64,000 nt of DNA from Flavobacteriaceae bacterium EG-1. Lineage in GTDB: Bacteria > Bacteroidota > Bacteroidia > Flavobacteriales > Flavobacteriaceae. Shown here in pieces: positions 8,914 to 16,499 of this stretch; the first letter of the stretch is position 1; each line of letters opens with the position of its first letter. The notes beneath the pieces are model-generated. The model saw nothing but the letters and a program-made list of their open reading frames with translations, made no database searches and was not told the origin of the DNA. Both the position numbers and the translations under genes were made by a program. The stretch lies in assembly GCF_009649685.1 (NCBI RefSeq), contig NZ_WJPK01000005.1, forward strand, positions 62,001-126,000, read 5' to 3'.

Positions 8914-9477
8914 ATGGCACGTAAAAAACAATATAACGAAACGGAGGTCATAGAAAAAGCAATGCACTTGTTTTGGCGTAATGGGTATGAAAATACATCT
9001 GTTCGTATGTTGGAAAAGGAAATGGGTATTAATCAATTCTCAATTTATTCAAGCTTTAAAAATAAAGAAGGTGTATTCTTAGAGAGTATTAAATTGTACA
9101 ATACTAAAATTAAGGCCATCACCAATATCTTGGAAAATTCTAATAATGGACTAAAGGGAATCAAAAATTATTTTTTTGATTTTTTAGATTTCTCTAAAGA
9201 AGGAGCAATTTTTAAAGGCTGCCTAGTTACGAATACGGTAAATGAAATAAAAGAGGGTTCCAGTCCTGTAATAATGGCGGCATTGAAAAGATTTTCTTCG
9301 ACAATTAGAGAATTGTTTGTAAGGAATCTAAAACAAGACGACAAAAGGAGCGTAAAAGCAATAGAGGTGCAAGCTGACTATTTAATGAATGCTCTTTTAG
9401 GACTCTCAATTTCATCAAAAGTGTATAATGAAAAGCAATTAAAAGGCATAATTAATATTACGTTTTTACACTTGTAG
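8914..9477 (+). CDS. TetR/AcrR family transcriptional regulator
   Basis: 187 residues. The N-terminal three-helix DNA-binding domain (about 8-55) shows the family pattern AMHLFWRNGYENTSVRM, then MGINQFSIYSSFKNKEGVF as recognition helix and linker. The C-terminal two-thirds form an all-helical ligand pocket with KGCLVTNTVNE, a signature of the AcrR/YcdC-like branch. It is divergent from the SDR gene and 52 bases ahead of the CxxC protein gene; a shared palindrome lies before itself and that gene. The inducer is unknown, but electrophilic or quinone-like compounds would suit the neighbours. Confidence 0.92.
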   Translation: MARKKQYNETEVIEKAMHLFWRNGYENTSVRMLEKEMGINQFSIYSSFKNKEGVFLESIKLYNTKIKAITNILENSNNGLKGIKNYFFDFLDFSKEGAIFKGCLVTNTVNEIKEGSSPVIMAALKRFSSTIRELFVRNLKQDDKRSVKAIEVQADYLMNALLGLSISSKVYNEKQLKGIINITFLHL

Positions 9478-9496
9478 GTTTTTTTTTAATTAATAA

Positions 9497-9512
9497 CTAA
9501 GCAATTGCTTAG
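9497..9512. promoter_or_regulatory. putative TetR operator O2 (perfect 16-bp palindrome)
   Basis: CTAAGCAATTGCTTAG is an exact palindrome located 18 bases before the start of the carboxymuconolactone-decarboxylase-like gene. It shares 13 of 16 bases with the site before tetR. Two near-identical palindromes at the two adjacent start regions is the expected arrangement for a local TetR regulon. Confidence 0.65.
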
Positions 9513-9529
9513 AATAAATACAATAAATT

Positions 9530-10093
9530 ATGACAACTTTAAAAGTACACAACATTGAAACAGCACCAGAAGAAAGCAAACCTTTATTAGAGAATTCTCA
9601 AAAAGCTTTCGGAATGATTCCTGGTCTTCATGGAGTTTTAGCTGGATCGCCACAAATTTTAAAGGCTTACCAAACGTTACACGAATTATTTACACAATCT
9701 TCATTTAATAATGATGAACTTACTGTAGTATGGCAAACTATCAATGTAGAGCATGCTTGTCATTACTGTGTGCCAGCACATACAGGTATCGCTAAAATGA
9801 TGAAAGTTGATGATGCTATTACAACGGCATTACGAAATGAAACTTCTTTGGCAGATGCCAAACTAGAAGCGCTGCGAACATTTACATTAAGTATGGTACG
9901 TACTAGAGGTAATGTAAGTCAAGAAGATCTAAATATTTTTTATGCAGCTGGTTACGGTGAAGCACAAGTATTAGATATTATTTTAGGATTATCTCAAAAA
10001 ACAATTAGCAACTATACAAATCATATAGCAAACACTCCTGTAGATACGCCTTTCAAAAAATTTGCATGGTCTAAAGAAAATGTGGTTTCATAG
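9530..10093 (+). CDS. carboxymuconolactone decarboxylase / AhpD-like family protein
   Basis: 187 residues of the AhpD-like helical fold. The redox-type motif Cys77-H-Y-Cys80 with His84 (ACHYCVPAHT) is intact, which indicates a peroxidase or thiol-dependent activity rather than true decarboxylase activity. The C-terminal part carries a second helical repeat (VLDIILGLSQKTISNY). It lies downstream of TetR and behind the perfect palindrome, and is followed by a hairpin terminator. A role in peroxide or electrophile detoxification is inferred. Confidence 0.88.
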   Translation: MTTLKVHNIETAPEESKPLLENSQKAFGMIPGLHGVLAGSPQILKAYQTLHELFTQSSFNNDELTVVWQTINVEHACHYCVPAHTGIAKMMKVDDAITTALRNETSLADAKLEALRTFTLSMVRTRGNVSQEDLNIFYAAGYGEAQVLDIILGLSQKTISNYTNHIANTPVDTPFKKFAWSKENVVS

Positions 10094-10127
10094 TTCCCCC
10101 GAAACCATTTGTTGATTGATTGTTGTG

Positions 10128-10153
10128 AACCTTCCACCATAGTGTGGAAGGTT
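10128..10153 (+). terminator. hairpin terminator after the AhpD-like gene
   Basis: A perfect 10-bp stem (AACCTTCCAC / GTGGAAGGTT) with a 6-base loop lies 35 bases after the stop codon. Only a weak T-run follows, so it may be an inefficient terminator allowing read-through to the DsbA-like gene. Confidence 0.7.
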
Positions 10154-10191
10154 TATTAAGTTTAAATTATACTCGCTAAAACACATATAAA

Positions 10192-10839
10192 ATGAAAGCT
10201 AAATTAAAAATAGACATTGTATCCGATGTAGTATGCCCATGGTGTGTTATTGGATACAAACGCCTAGAAAAAGCTATAACTGAATTAAATATTCAAGATC
10301 AAGTTGCCATTGAATGGCAACCATTTGAATTAAATCCTCATATGCCATCTGAAGGTCAAGATTTGAACGAGCATATTACGGAAAAATATGGTTCTACTTT
10401 AGAGCAGCAACAAGCGTCTAAAGAAAACATGATCGATATTGGCGAAGAACTGGGCTTTAAATTTGATTATTTTGAAAATATGCGTATGGCAAATACTTTT
10501 GATGCGCATGTGTTATTAGAGTATGCAAAAGAATTTGACAAGCAGACCGAACTGAAATTACGATTAATGACCTCATTTTTTAGTGAAAGAAAAGATGTAT
10601 CCAAAAGAAAAGTACTTAAACAAGCTTTGTTAGATGTAGGTTTAAATGCTGAAGAGGCATTGAATACATTAGAGAACAATGAATTAAAAGATAAGATACG
10701 AACTAAACAAACACAATGGAAAAACATGGGTGTTAATTCTGTGCCAACTATTGTATTTAATATGAAAAGTGCAATTACAGGAGCTCAGCCGATTGAAACA
10801 TTTAAGCAAGTGCTTTCAGAATTGGTAAAACAAAGTTAG
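10192..10839 (+). CDS. DsbA family oxidoreductase (FrnE-like)
   Basis: 215 residues of the DsbA-like thioredoxin fold with Cys15-Pro-Trp-Cys18 (DVVCPWCVIG), a helical insertion (about 60-150) and the cis-Pro loop NSVPTIVF. No signal peptide, so it is a cytoplasmic FrnE/2-hydroxychromene-isomerase-like protein rather than a periplasmic disulfide oxidase. Such proteins handle oxidative damage or polyketide-like substrates. It follows the TetR-regulated AhpD-like gene with a hairpin between them. Confidence 0.9.
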   Translation: MKAKLKIDIVSDVVCPWCVIGYKRLEKAITELNIQDQVAIEWQPFELNPHMPSEGQDLNEHITEKYGSTLEQQQASKENMIDIGEELGFKFDYFENMRMANTFDAHVLLEYAKEFDKQTELKLRLMTSFFSERKDVSKRKVLKQALLDVGLNAEEALNTLENNELKDKIRTKQTQWKNMGVNSVPTIVFNMKSAITGAQPIETFKQVLSELVKQS

Positions 10840-10947
10840 TACATGATTACAAATTGTTAAGTAGTTATTTATTGGATATAAGAAAAGATGGTATTATTCG
10901 TTATCTAAGAACAATTAGATTTTCTCATTGCATTAAACCCAAGCAGT

Positions 10948-11085
10948 ATGAAAAAAACTCTAGCAATCTGTATAATTTTTATATCAATTATTGCCATGAG
11001 TAGTTGTGACTATGATGACAGCAATGATATTGATGTACTAACACCACACGATAGTATTGTGGATAACACCGAAGAAACCACTTAA
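10948..11085 (+). CDS. very small lipoprotein (45 aa)
   Basis: A 45-codon frame beginning MKKTLAICIIF. It has a compact lipoprotein signal with lipobox MSSC (Cys20), followed by only 25 residues that are strongly acidic (DYDDSNDIDV). The hydrophobic n/h region plus lipobox make chance unlikely. It ends 6 bases before the convergent folD stop. Function unknown; it could be a surface-exposed acidic peptide lipoprotein. Confidence 0.6.
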   Translation: MKKTLAICIIFISIIAMSSCDYDDSNDIDVLTPHDSIVDNTEETT

Positions 11086-11091
11086 GGTTAT

Positions 11092-11973
11092 TTATCTATT
11101 ACGATGACGCTCTCTTGCTAAAAGGGTGTTTTTTAATAACATTGCAATAGTCATTGGCCCAACTCCTCCAGGAACAGGTGTAATATAAGAGGCCTTTTTA
11201 CTTACGTTCTCAAAATCAACATCCCCAGTAATATAATATCCACGCTCTCTAGATTCATCCGGCACTCTAGTTATACCAACATCAATAATTACAACATCAT
11301 CTTTTACCATTTCCGCCTTAAGAAATCCAGGAACTCCTAAAGCAGATATAATAATATCAGCTTGCGTAGTAATCTGACTTATATTTTTAGTGCGACTATG
11401 TGTCAAGGTAACTGTAGAATTTCCAGGAAAACTTTTACGACCCATTAAAATACTCATGGGCCTGCCTACAATATGACTGCGACCAATTACAACTGTATGC
11501 TTACCTTGTGTTTCAACTTGGTATCGATCTAAAAGTTCTAAAATTCCAAATGGTGTAGCGGGTATAAAAGTACTCATATCCAGTGCCATTTTACCAAAAT
11601 TCATCGGATGAAAACCATCTACATCTTTATCTGGGTCTACAGCCATTAATACACGTTGCGTATCTATTTGCGGTGGTAATGGAAGTTGAACAATAAACCC
11701 ATCTATATTAGGATCAACGTTAAGCTCGTGAATCTTTTTTAATAATTCTTGCTCAGAAGTCGTATTCGGTAAACGAACCATCGTCGATTCAAAACCTACG
11801 CGCTCACAAGATCGAACCTTGCTACCAACATATGTTAAACTGGCACCATCATTACCAACAATCACAGCTGCCAAGTGCGGTACTTTTTCACCACGTTCTT
11901 TCATCTGAGCTACCTCAGCTGCAATTTCTTCTTTTATCTGATTTGATATTTTTTTACCGTCTAGGATTTCCAT
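11092..11973 (-). CDS. folD: bifunctional methylenetetrahydrofolate dehydrogenase / cyclohydrolase FolD
   Basis: 293 residues covering both FolD domains. It interconverts 5,10-methylene-THF, 5,10-methenyl-THF and 10-formyl-THF in the cytoplasm for purine and formyl-methionine synthesis. Signatures seen: YVGSK near residue 50 with the catalytic Lys, GFHPMNFG, the NADP-site GRSHIVGRP and the C-terminal PVPGGVGPMT. Length is normal. It lies 73 bases downstream of ffh on the same strand and is probably co-transcribed. Confidence 0.97.
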   Translation of the reverse strand: MEILDGKKISNQIKEEIAAEVAQMKERGEKVPHLAAVIVGNDGASLTYVGSKVRSCERVGFESTMVRLPNTTSEQELLKKIHELNVDPNIDGFIVQLPLPPQIDTQRVLMAVDPDKDVDGFHPMNFGKMALDMSTFIPATPFGILELLDRYQVETQGKHTVVIGRSHIVGRPMSILMGRKSFPGNSTVTLTHSRTKNISQITTQADIIISALGVPGFLKAEMVKDDVVIIDVGITRVPDESRERGYYITGDVDFENVSKKASYITPVPGGVGPMTIAMLLKNTLLARERHRNR

Positions 11974-12046
11974 AAAAAGATTATTGATCCACTATATTAT
12001 TATACTTCTCTTCCGTTACAATTTACTTTTAACATTACGCTTTCAC

Positions 12047-13384
12047 TTATCGCATACCATTCATGCCACCCATCATTTGCATCATTTTTTTACCACCACC
12101 ACCTTGCATCATTTTCATCATTTTACTCATTTGATCAAATTGCTTCAAAAGTTGATTTACATCTTGCATTTGACGACCACTACCTTTAGCAATTCTTTTT
12201 TTACGACTTACATTTAATTTAGCTGGGTTAGCACGTTCGTCTGGTGTCATAGAATGTATAATAGCTTCAATATGCTTAAAAGCATCATCATCAATATCTA
12301 ATCCTTTTAACGCTTTACCAGCACCCGGTATCATACCCATTAAGTCTTTGAGATTACCCATCTTCTTAATTTGCTGAATTTGGCTTAAAAAGTCATCGAA
12401 GCCAAATTTATTTTTGGCAATTTTCTTTTGGATCTTTCGAGCTTCTTCTTCATCAAATTGGTCTTGAGCTCTTTCGACAAGTGAAATAACATCACCCATA
12501 CCCAAAATTCGATCTGCCATACGATCTGGATGAAAAACATCAATTGCCTCCATCTTTTCGCCTGTACCAATAAACTTAATCGGCTTATCAACAACCGATT
12601 TAATTGAAATAGCGGCACCTCCTCGGGTATCACCATCCAATTTTGTTAATATAACACCATCAAAATTTAATATATCATTGAAAGATTTAGCCGTATTTAC
12701 TGCATCTTGTCCTGTCATTGAATCAACAACAAATAAAGTTTCTTGCGGCTCAATGGCTTTATGAATATCCGAAATTTCATTCATCATCATTTCATCGACT
12801 GCCAAACGACCGGCAGTATCCACAATCACCACATTAAACCCTTCTTCTTTTGCTTTAGCAATACCCGCCTTAGCAATTGACACAGGGTTACTATTTTCTC
12901 GATCAGAGTAAACCTCAACATTAATTTGCTCTCCAACAACATGTAATTGATCAATTGCTGCTGGCCTATATACATCACATGCAACCAAAAGTGGTTTCTT
13001 AGATTTTTTAGTTTTAAGGTAATTTGCCAATTTCCCTGAAAAAGTTGTCTTACCAGAACCCTGTAGACCAGACATTAATATAACTGATGGATTACCAGAA
13101 AGATTAATTCCTTCTGTTTCGCCTCCCATTAATTCCGTCAACTCGTCTTTAACGATTTTAACCATTAATTGACCCGGCTGTAATGTAGTAAGTACATTTT
13201 GACCTAATGCCTTTTCTTTTACCCTATTAGTAAATTCTTTGGCTATTTTAAAATTAACATCGGCATCAAGTAGGGCTCTACGAACCTCTTTAGTTGTTTC
13301 TGCTACATTTATCTCGGTAATTTGCCCATGCCCTTTTAATACATGTAAGGCCTTATCTAGTTTCTCACTTAAATTGTCGAACAT
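12047..13384 (-). CDS. ffh: signal recognition particle GTPase Ffh
   Basis: 445 residues: helical N domain, GTPase G domain with P-loop GLQGSGKTT, DTAGRL and TKLDGD motifs, then the C-terminal M domain ending in an extremely Met- and Gly-rich tail (MMKMMQGGGGKKMMQMMGG). It binds signal peptides and 4.5S RNA and delivers ribosomes to the membrane. First gene of the ffh-folD run. A TAAATTTG -7 element lies about 26 bases upstream. Confidence 0.97.
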   Translation of the reverse strand: MFDNLSEKLDKALHVLKGHGQITEINVAETTKEVRRALLDADVNFKIAKEFTNRVKEKALGQNVLTTLQPGQLMVKIVKDELTELMGGETEGINLSGNPSVILMSGLQGSGKTTFSGKLANYLKTKKSKKPLLVACDVYRPAAIDQLHVVGEQINVEVYSDRENSNPVSIAKAGIAKAKEEGFNVVIVDTAGRLAVDEMMMNEISDIHKAIEPQETLFVVDSMTGQDAVNTAKSFNDILNFDGVILTKLDGDTRGGAAISIKSVVDKPIKFIGTGEKMEAIDVFHPDRMADRILGMGDVISLVERAQDQFDEEEARKIQKKIAKNKFGFDDFLSQIQQIKKMGNLKDLMGMIPGAGKALKGLDIDDDAFKHIEAIIHSMTPDERANPAKLNVSRKKRIAKGSGRQMQDVNQLLKQFDQMSKMMKMMQGGGGKKMMQMMGGMNGMR

Positions 13385-13409
13385 AGTCTTATAACATTTT
13401 GAAGAAAGG

Positions 13410-13417
13410 CAAATTTA
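13410..13417 (-). promoter_or_regulatory. candidate -7 element for ffh
   Basis: Minus-strand TAAATTTG is an exact TAnnTTTG match 26 bases before the ffh start. The -33 position has no TTTG, so support is partial. Confidence 0.4.
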
Positions 13418-13451
13418 ACAATAACTATGGGAAACTCGGGAAAATATCAAC

Positions 13452-13482
13452 TAAAAAAGCACCCATTAAAAATGAGTGCTTT
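13452..13482 (-). terminator. intrinsic terminator downstream of the small repeat lipoprotein gene
   Basis: On the minus strand a stem AAAGCAC/GTGCTTT, extended by CATT/AATG around one mismatch, runs directly into TTTTTT. It lies 24 bases after the stop codon of the 13506-13967 gene and isolates that gene from ffh. Confidence 0.75.
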
Positions 13483-13505
13483 CTATGATTGTGGGGCATT
13501 ATATT

Positions 13506-13967
13506 TTATTTCTTAAAACTTAACAACCGTGTACCATCAACATCATCATCATCTATATATGTTAAATCGATTTGCGAATCTGTATACTTCATTACCTGCC
13601 AATCTTGGCTTAATTTTTTAAACTTTTCTGGTGATGCAAAATGTAACTCAAAATCAACTGTGTTTTTTTCATCATCACTTTGGCTTTTTACCAACCAAGC
13701 TCCTGATAACGAGCTATCACCATCTGTAGCCGTAATAGTTCCATTTTCATTAAAACCGAAAGTGAATTCGGCATACTCCGTTGTTAGTTCGTTCTGAGAA
13801 TCAAAATAGTTAGATATATACCAATCACCTGAAATCATAACTGTTTTAATAGCAGCAACATCTGCCGATGAAATCTTTACTTCTTCTGTGCCCTCATTCT
13901 TTTCACAAGAAATAGCACCGATAACAAACGCCACAATGGCCATTAGGTTAAGAATATTTTTCTTCAT
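13506..13967 (-). CDS. lipocalin-like lipoprotein, single-repeat form
   Basis: 153 residues with lipobox AISC (Cys21). The mature part is one lipocalin-like beta domain with three regularly placed tryptophans (W49 in GDWYI, W91 in GAWLV, W123 in DWQVMKY) and an acidic loop IDDDDVDG. The same W pattern and the LTTEY and ELHF-type strands recur three times in the next gene, so the two proteins are paralogous. It is probably co-transcribed with that gene (37-base gap), and the pair faces an ECF sigma locus. Function unknown. Confidence 0.8.
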   Translation of the reverse strand: MKKNILNLMAIVAFVIGAISCEKNEGTEEVKISSADVAAIKTVMISGDWYISNYFDSQNELTTEYAEFTFGFNENGTITATDGDSSLSGAWLVKSQSDDEKNTVDFELHFASPEKFKKLSQDWQVMKYTDSQIDLTYIDDDDVDGTRLLSFKK

Positions 13968-14004
13968 CTGTTGTTTATTTGGGGTTAAACGAAAAATGAG
14001 TTTA

Positions 14005-15771
14005 TTATTTTTGTAAAGTTAAATTTCTTAGGGTTCCATCTTCATTATGTGCTGTCAATAATAAATGATTGGCAGTATACTCAACTACCTCCCAAATACC
14101 ATTTAATTCTGTTCGTTCACTTGTTTCATCAAAATTTAGATATACTATTAATAGGTTTTCAACATTTCGTGAAACACGCCATAATCCTACATTGGTAATA
14201 GTAGCCTGTGATAATTCCATCGAAACTTTGTCGCCACCTAAAAATGTGATTACGTCTCCTTCATACTCTTGAGTTAAATCACGTTCATCGTCAATATATC
14301 CATAGATATGCCAATAGTCACTTAACATAGAATTTCTAATTTCTACCACATTAGGGTCTTCCTCATTGTTATTACAAACCCTTTGCATTTCAAGTTTACT
14401 AGTATTTGCTGTGTCGCTAAAAATTAAATAGTCCTCTTCTAAAATTTCTAAAGGCCAGGCATAATGAAGACTTTGTTCATGATTCATAGTAATCGCAAGT
14501 ATTACATTCTCTTGCTCATTTATCATTATATTCCAATTTCCTTCAGATACTATCTGACCTCCGGACATTACAACTGTTTGATCTTCATTAAAAACCAACT
14601 TATAACCTATCAATTTATTTGGTATTTGTCCTTCTGCTTTATTACTATTAATCAACCATTCGCAATGTAATAACGTATCACGCAATGGATTTTTATCAGG
14701 AACTTCAATTTGGCAATCGGTAATCAAAACTATTTTACTCTGTTCTTTGGTGTAGAATTTTACCTTACCCTTTTTAATTTCATAAACGTGCCATTGTTTA
14801 TTAAAATCTTCTAAATAATTAAAATGAATTTCTACTACTAAATCATTAGCTACAATTCGAGTATTCCATTCGCCAACTACCATATTTCCATCTTCATCGG
14901 TAGCCTTTACTATATTATCATCTGAAAAAACAAGCACATACTTTGCATAATGATCAATTTGATTAATCGCACTTTTTTCAAATTCAATAATTGACCATGG
15001 ACATTCAACTAATAAAGCATCGAGACTTTCTTTTGTATAATCATCATCATTATAGTCATCATCATCATCTTCATCACATTGATCAATAACAGCCGTAATT
15101 GTATTGTTTACTTCTTCTATAGAATTAACAATTATTTCGTTACCATTGTTTTCTTTAAAAGTTAATGGAAATTGAATACTTAATCTATCTTTTTCATTTA
15201 AACCTGCAATTAATCGTCTAAGTTCAAAATCATTATTAAGAGTATAATTATCTAGAATTTGAATATTAGTATCAAAACTGTAAATGGTTATTGGGTAAAC
15301 AATATCTATACATTCTATATCATCGTCTATACCTCCTTCTTGACAAAGCTTTGCTAAAGCTAACATTTCATCTTTACTATCAATTATTACTTCGGTATAA
15401 TCTCCCATAACCACAGTAATTGGATAGTCTATAATTAACGAATTGCTATCGGTATCTATAGCATCAAAAATCTCTTCAATCTGAATTAAATCCGCTTTCG
15501 ACTCTATTTCAATTTCTGTTTCATTTGCCCAAACGGTATACGGAAAATTAACATCAAAACAACTACAACTGTCTATTATATTATCCCACGACCCATCATT
15601 CGATGAAGTTCGTGCTAATAAATTAATTGTTTCTGAGGACGCTATTAACGATTCTTCTTGCTCCTCGTCTTGTATAACAACATGTTTTTCTTTTTGACAT
15701 GAGGATAATGAGAGTATCATAACCATAAGGCCTACATACACTATATACTTTAAATCTACTCTCATAATCAA
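14005..15771 (-). CDS. large repeat lipoprotein of the sigma/TonB locus
   Basis: 588 residues with lipobox LSSC (Cys25). The N-terminal half carries four short repeats each marked by a (F/Y)P-(Y/I/L)-T-(V/I/F) strand at about 77, 116, 159 and 201. An Asp-rich linker follows at 233-246. The C-terminal half holds three lipocalin-like repeats of about 100 residues (about 250-353, 361-466, 475-588), each with three tryptophans (259/302/327, 372/413/439, 487/531/560). The last repeat resembles the single-domain neighbour most closely. It starts 78 bases from the divergent ECF sigma gene. Probably a surface or periplasmic binding protein; ligand unknown. Confidence 0.8.
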   Translation of the reverse strand: MIMRVDLKYIVYVGLMVMILSLSSCQKEKHVVIQDEEQEESLIASSETINLLARTSSNDGSWDNIIDSCSCFDVNFPYTVWANETEIEIESKADLIQIEEIFDAIDTDSNSLIIDYPITVVMGDYTEVIIDSKDEMLALAKLCQEGGIDDDIECIDIVYPITIYSFDTNIQILDNYTLNNDFELRRLIAGLNEKDRLSIQFPLTFKENNGNEIIVNSIEEVNNTITAVIDQCDEDDDDDYNDDDYTKESLDALLVECPWSIIEFEKSAINQIDHYAKYVLVFSDDNIVKATDEDGNMVVGEWNTRIVANDLVVEIHFNYLEDFNKQWHVYEIKKGKVKFYTKEQSKIVLITDCQIEVPDKNPLRDTLLHCEWLINSNKAEGQIPNKLIGYKLVFNEDQTVVMSGGQIVSEGNWNIMINEQENVILAITMNHEQSLHYAWPLEILEEDYLIFSDTANTSKLEMQRVCNNNEEDPNVVEIRNSMLSDYWHIYGYIDDERDLTQEYEGDVITFLGGDKVSMELSQATITNVGLWRVSRNVENLLIVYLNFDETSERTELNGIWEVVEYTANHLLLTAHNEDGTLRNLTLQK

Positions 15772-15844
15772 ATATAAATAAGCTAATACCTTCTTAAAAC
15801 AATATCAATTAAAAATACCCTACCTATATTTTAAAATTTTAAAA

Positions 15845-15852
15845 TATCTTTG
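15845..15852 (+). promoter_or_regulatory. TAnnTTTG-type -7 element overlapping the nominal start of the ECF sigma gene
   Basis: TATCTTTG is an exact housekeeping -7 consensus. Its last three bases are the first possible TTG start of the sigma gene. If this is the real promoter, translation must begin further down, for example at the TTG at 15868. No TTTG is seen at -33. Confidence 0.35.
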
Positions 15853-16380
15853 ATAAAAACCGAACCATTGAAACCCGATACTAGTAACAATATTTGCGAT
15901 GAATCTGTATTTGATACGGTGTTCAAAAGTAATTCTAAAACGGTTTATAACTTTATATATTATAAATTCGGTAACGAAGAGAAGGCCCATGATGCTGTAC
16001 AAGAAGCTTTTGTAAAATTATGGGAAAACTGTTCAAAGGTCACCCCAGAAAGGGCTAAATCATTTTTATATACTGTTGCAAACAACTTATACCTTAATGT
16101 TATTAAAGCTGAAAAGGTGCGCCTGAAATATGCCGATAAAAAGTTAAAAACCACTAATGAAACACCCGAATTTATACTTGAAGAAAATGAATTCAAAGAA
16201 AAATTAGAAAAGGCGCTCAATGATTTACCTGAAATACAGCGTACTACCTTTCTTTTAAATAGAATTGACGGCAAAAAATATGCTGAAATAGCTGAAATGG
16301 AAGGTGTTAGTATAAAAGCAATAGAGAAACGTATACATTTAGCACTAAAGTCTTTACGAGAAAAAATTGACGGAATATAG
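15850..16380 (+). CDS. ECF-type RNA polymerase sigma factor (FecI-like)
   Basis: 176 residues with sigma region 2 (about 20-90: FDTVFKSNSKTVYNFIYYKFG, then DAVQEAFVKLWENC) and region 4 (about 120-172: DLPEIQRTTFLLNRIDGKKYAEIAE and a helix-turn-helix). It would direct RNA polymerase to the anti-sigma/receptor genes and possibly the facing lipoprotein genes. There is no ATG near the start: the frame opens with TTG at 15850 and has a second TTG at 15868, so the exact N-terminus is uncertain. The anti-sigma gene follows after 119 bases. Confidence 0.9.
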   Translation: MIKTEPLKPDTSNNICDESVFDTVFKSNSKTVYNFIYYKFGNEEKAHDAVQEAFVKLWENCSKVTPERAKSFLYTVANNLYLNVIKAEKVRLKYADKKLKTTNETPEFILEENEFKEKLEKALNDLPEIQRTTFLLNRIDGKKYAEIAEMEGVSIKAIEKRIHLALKSLREKIDGI

Positions 16381-16452
16381 CGTTTGACTCCAGTAAACAT
16401 AAAGAAACGTACAATAGATTATGCTATAAAAATTAATAACATGAACCGAAAA

Positions 16453-16484
16453 GTAGGGTTTTTCCTGAATTAGGTGTTAATAAG
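16453..16484 (+). promoter_or_regulatory. candidate ECF-dependent autoregulatory promoter between sigma and anti-sigma genes
   Basis: GTAGGGTTTTT followed after 10 bases by GTGTTAATAAG lies in the sigma/anti-sigma gap and 16 bases before the fecR start. The G-run plus T-run does not resemble the TTTG/TAnnTTTG housekeeping promoter. By analogy with other sigma/anti-sigma loci it could be the ECF target site. This is inference from position and composition only. Confidence 0.35.
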
Positions 16485-16499
16485 ATATAAAGCGTTAAA

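Noticed and set aside
11984-12217. Plus-strand His-rich reading frame opposite ffh
   Set aside because: It is the complement of the Met-rich tail of ffh (CAT codons opposite ATG); no independent start or conservation signal.
15040-15085. Repeated CAT/TCA triplets resembling a microsatellite or array
   Set aside because: They encode the Asp-rich linker of the repeat lipoprotein; not a CRISPR or regulatory repeat.
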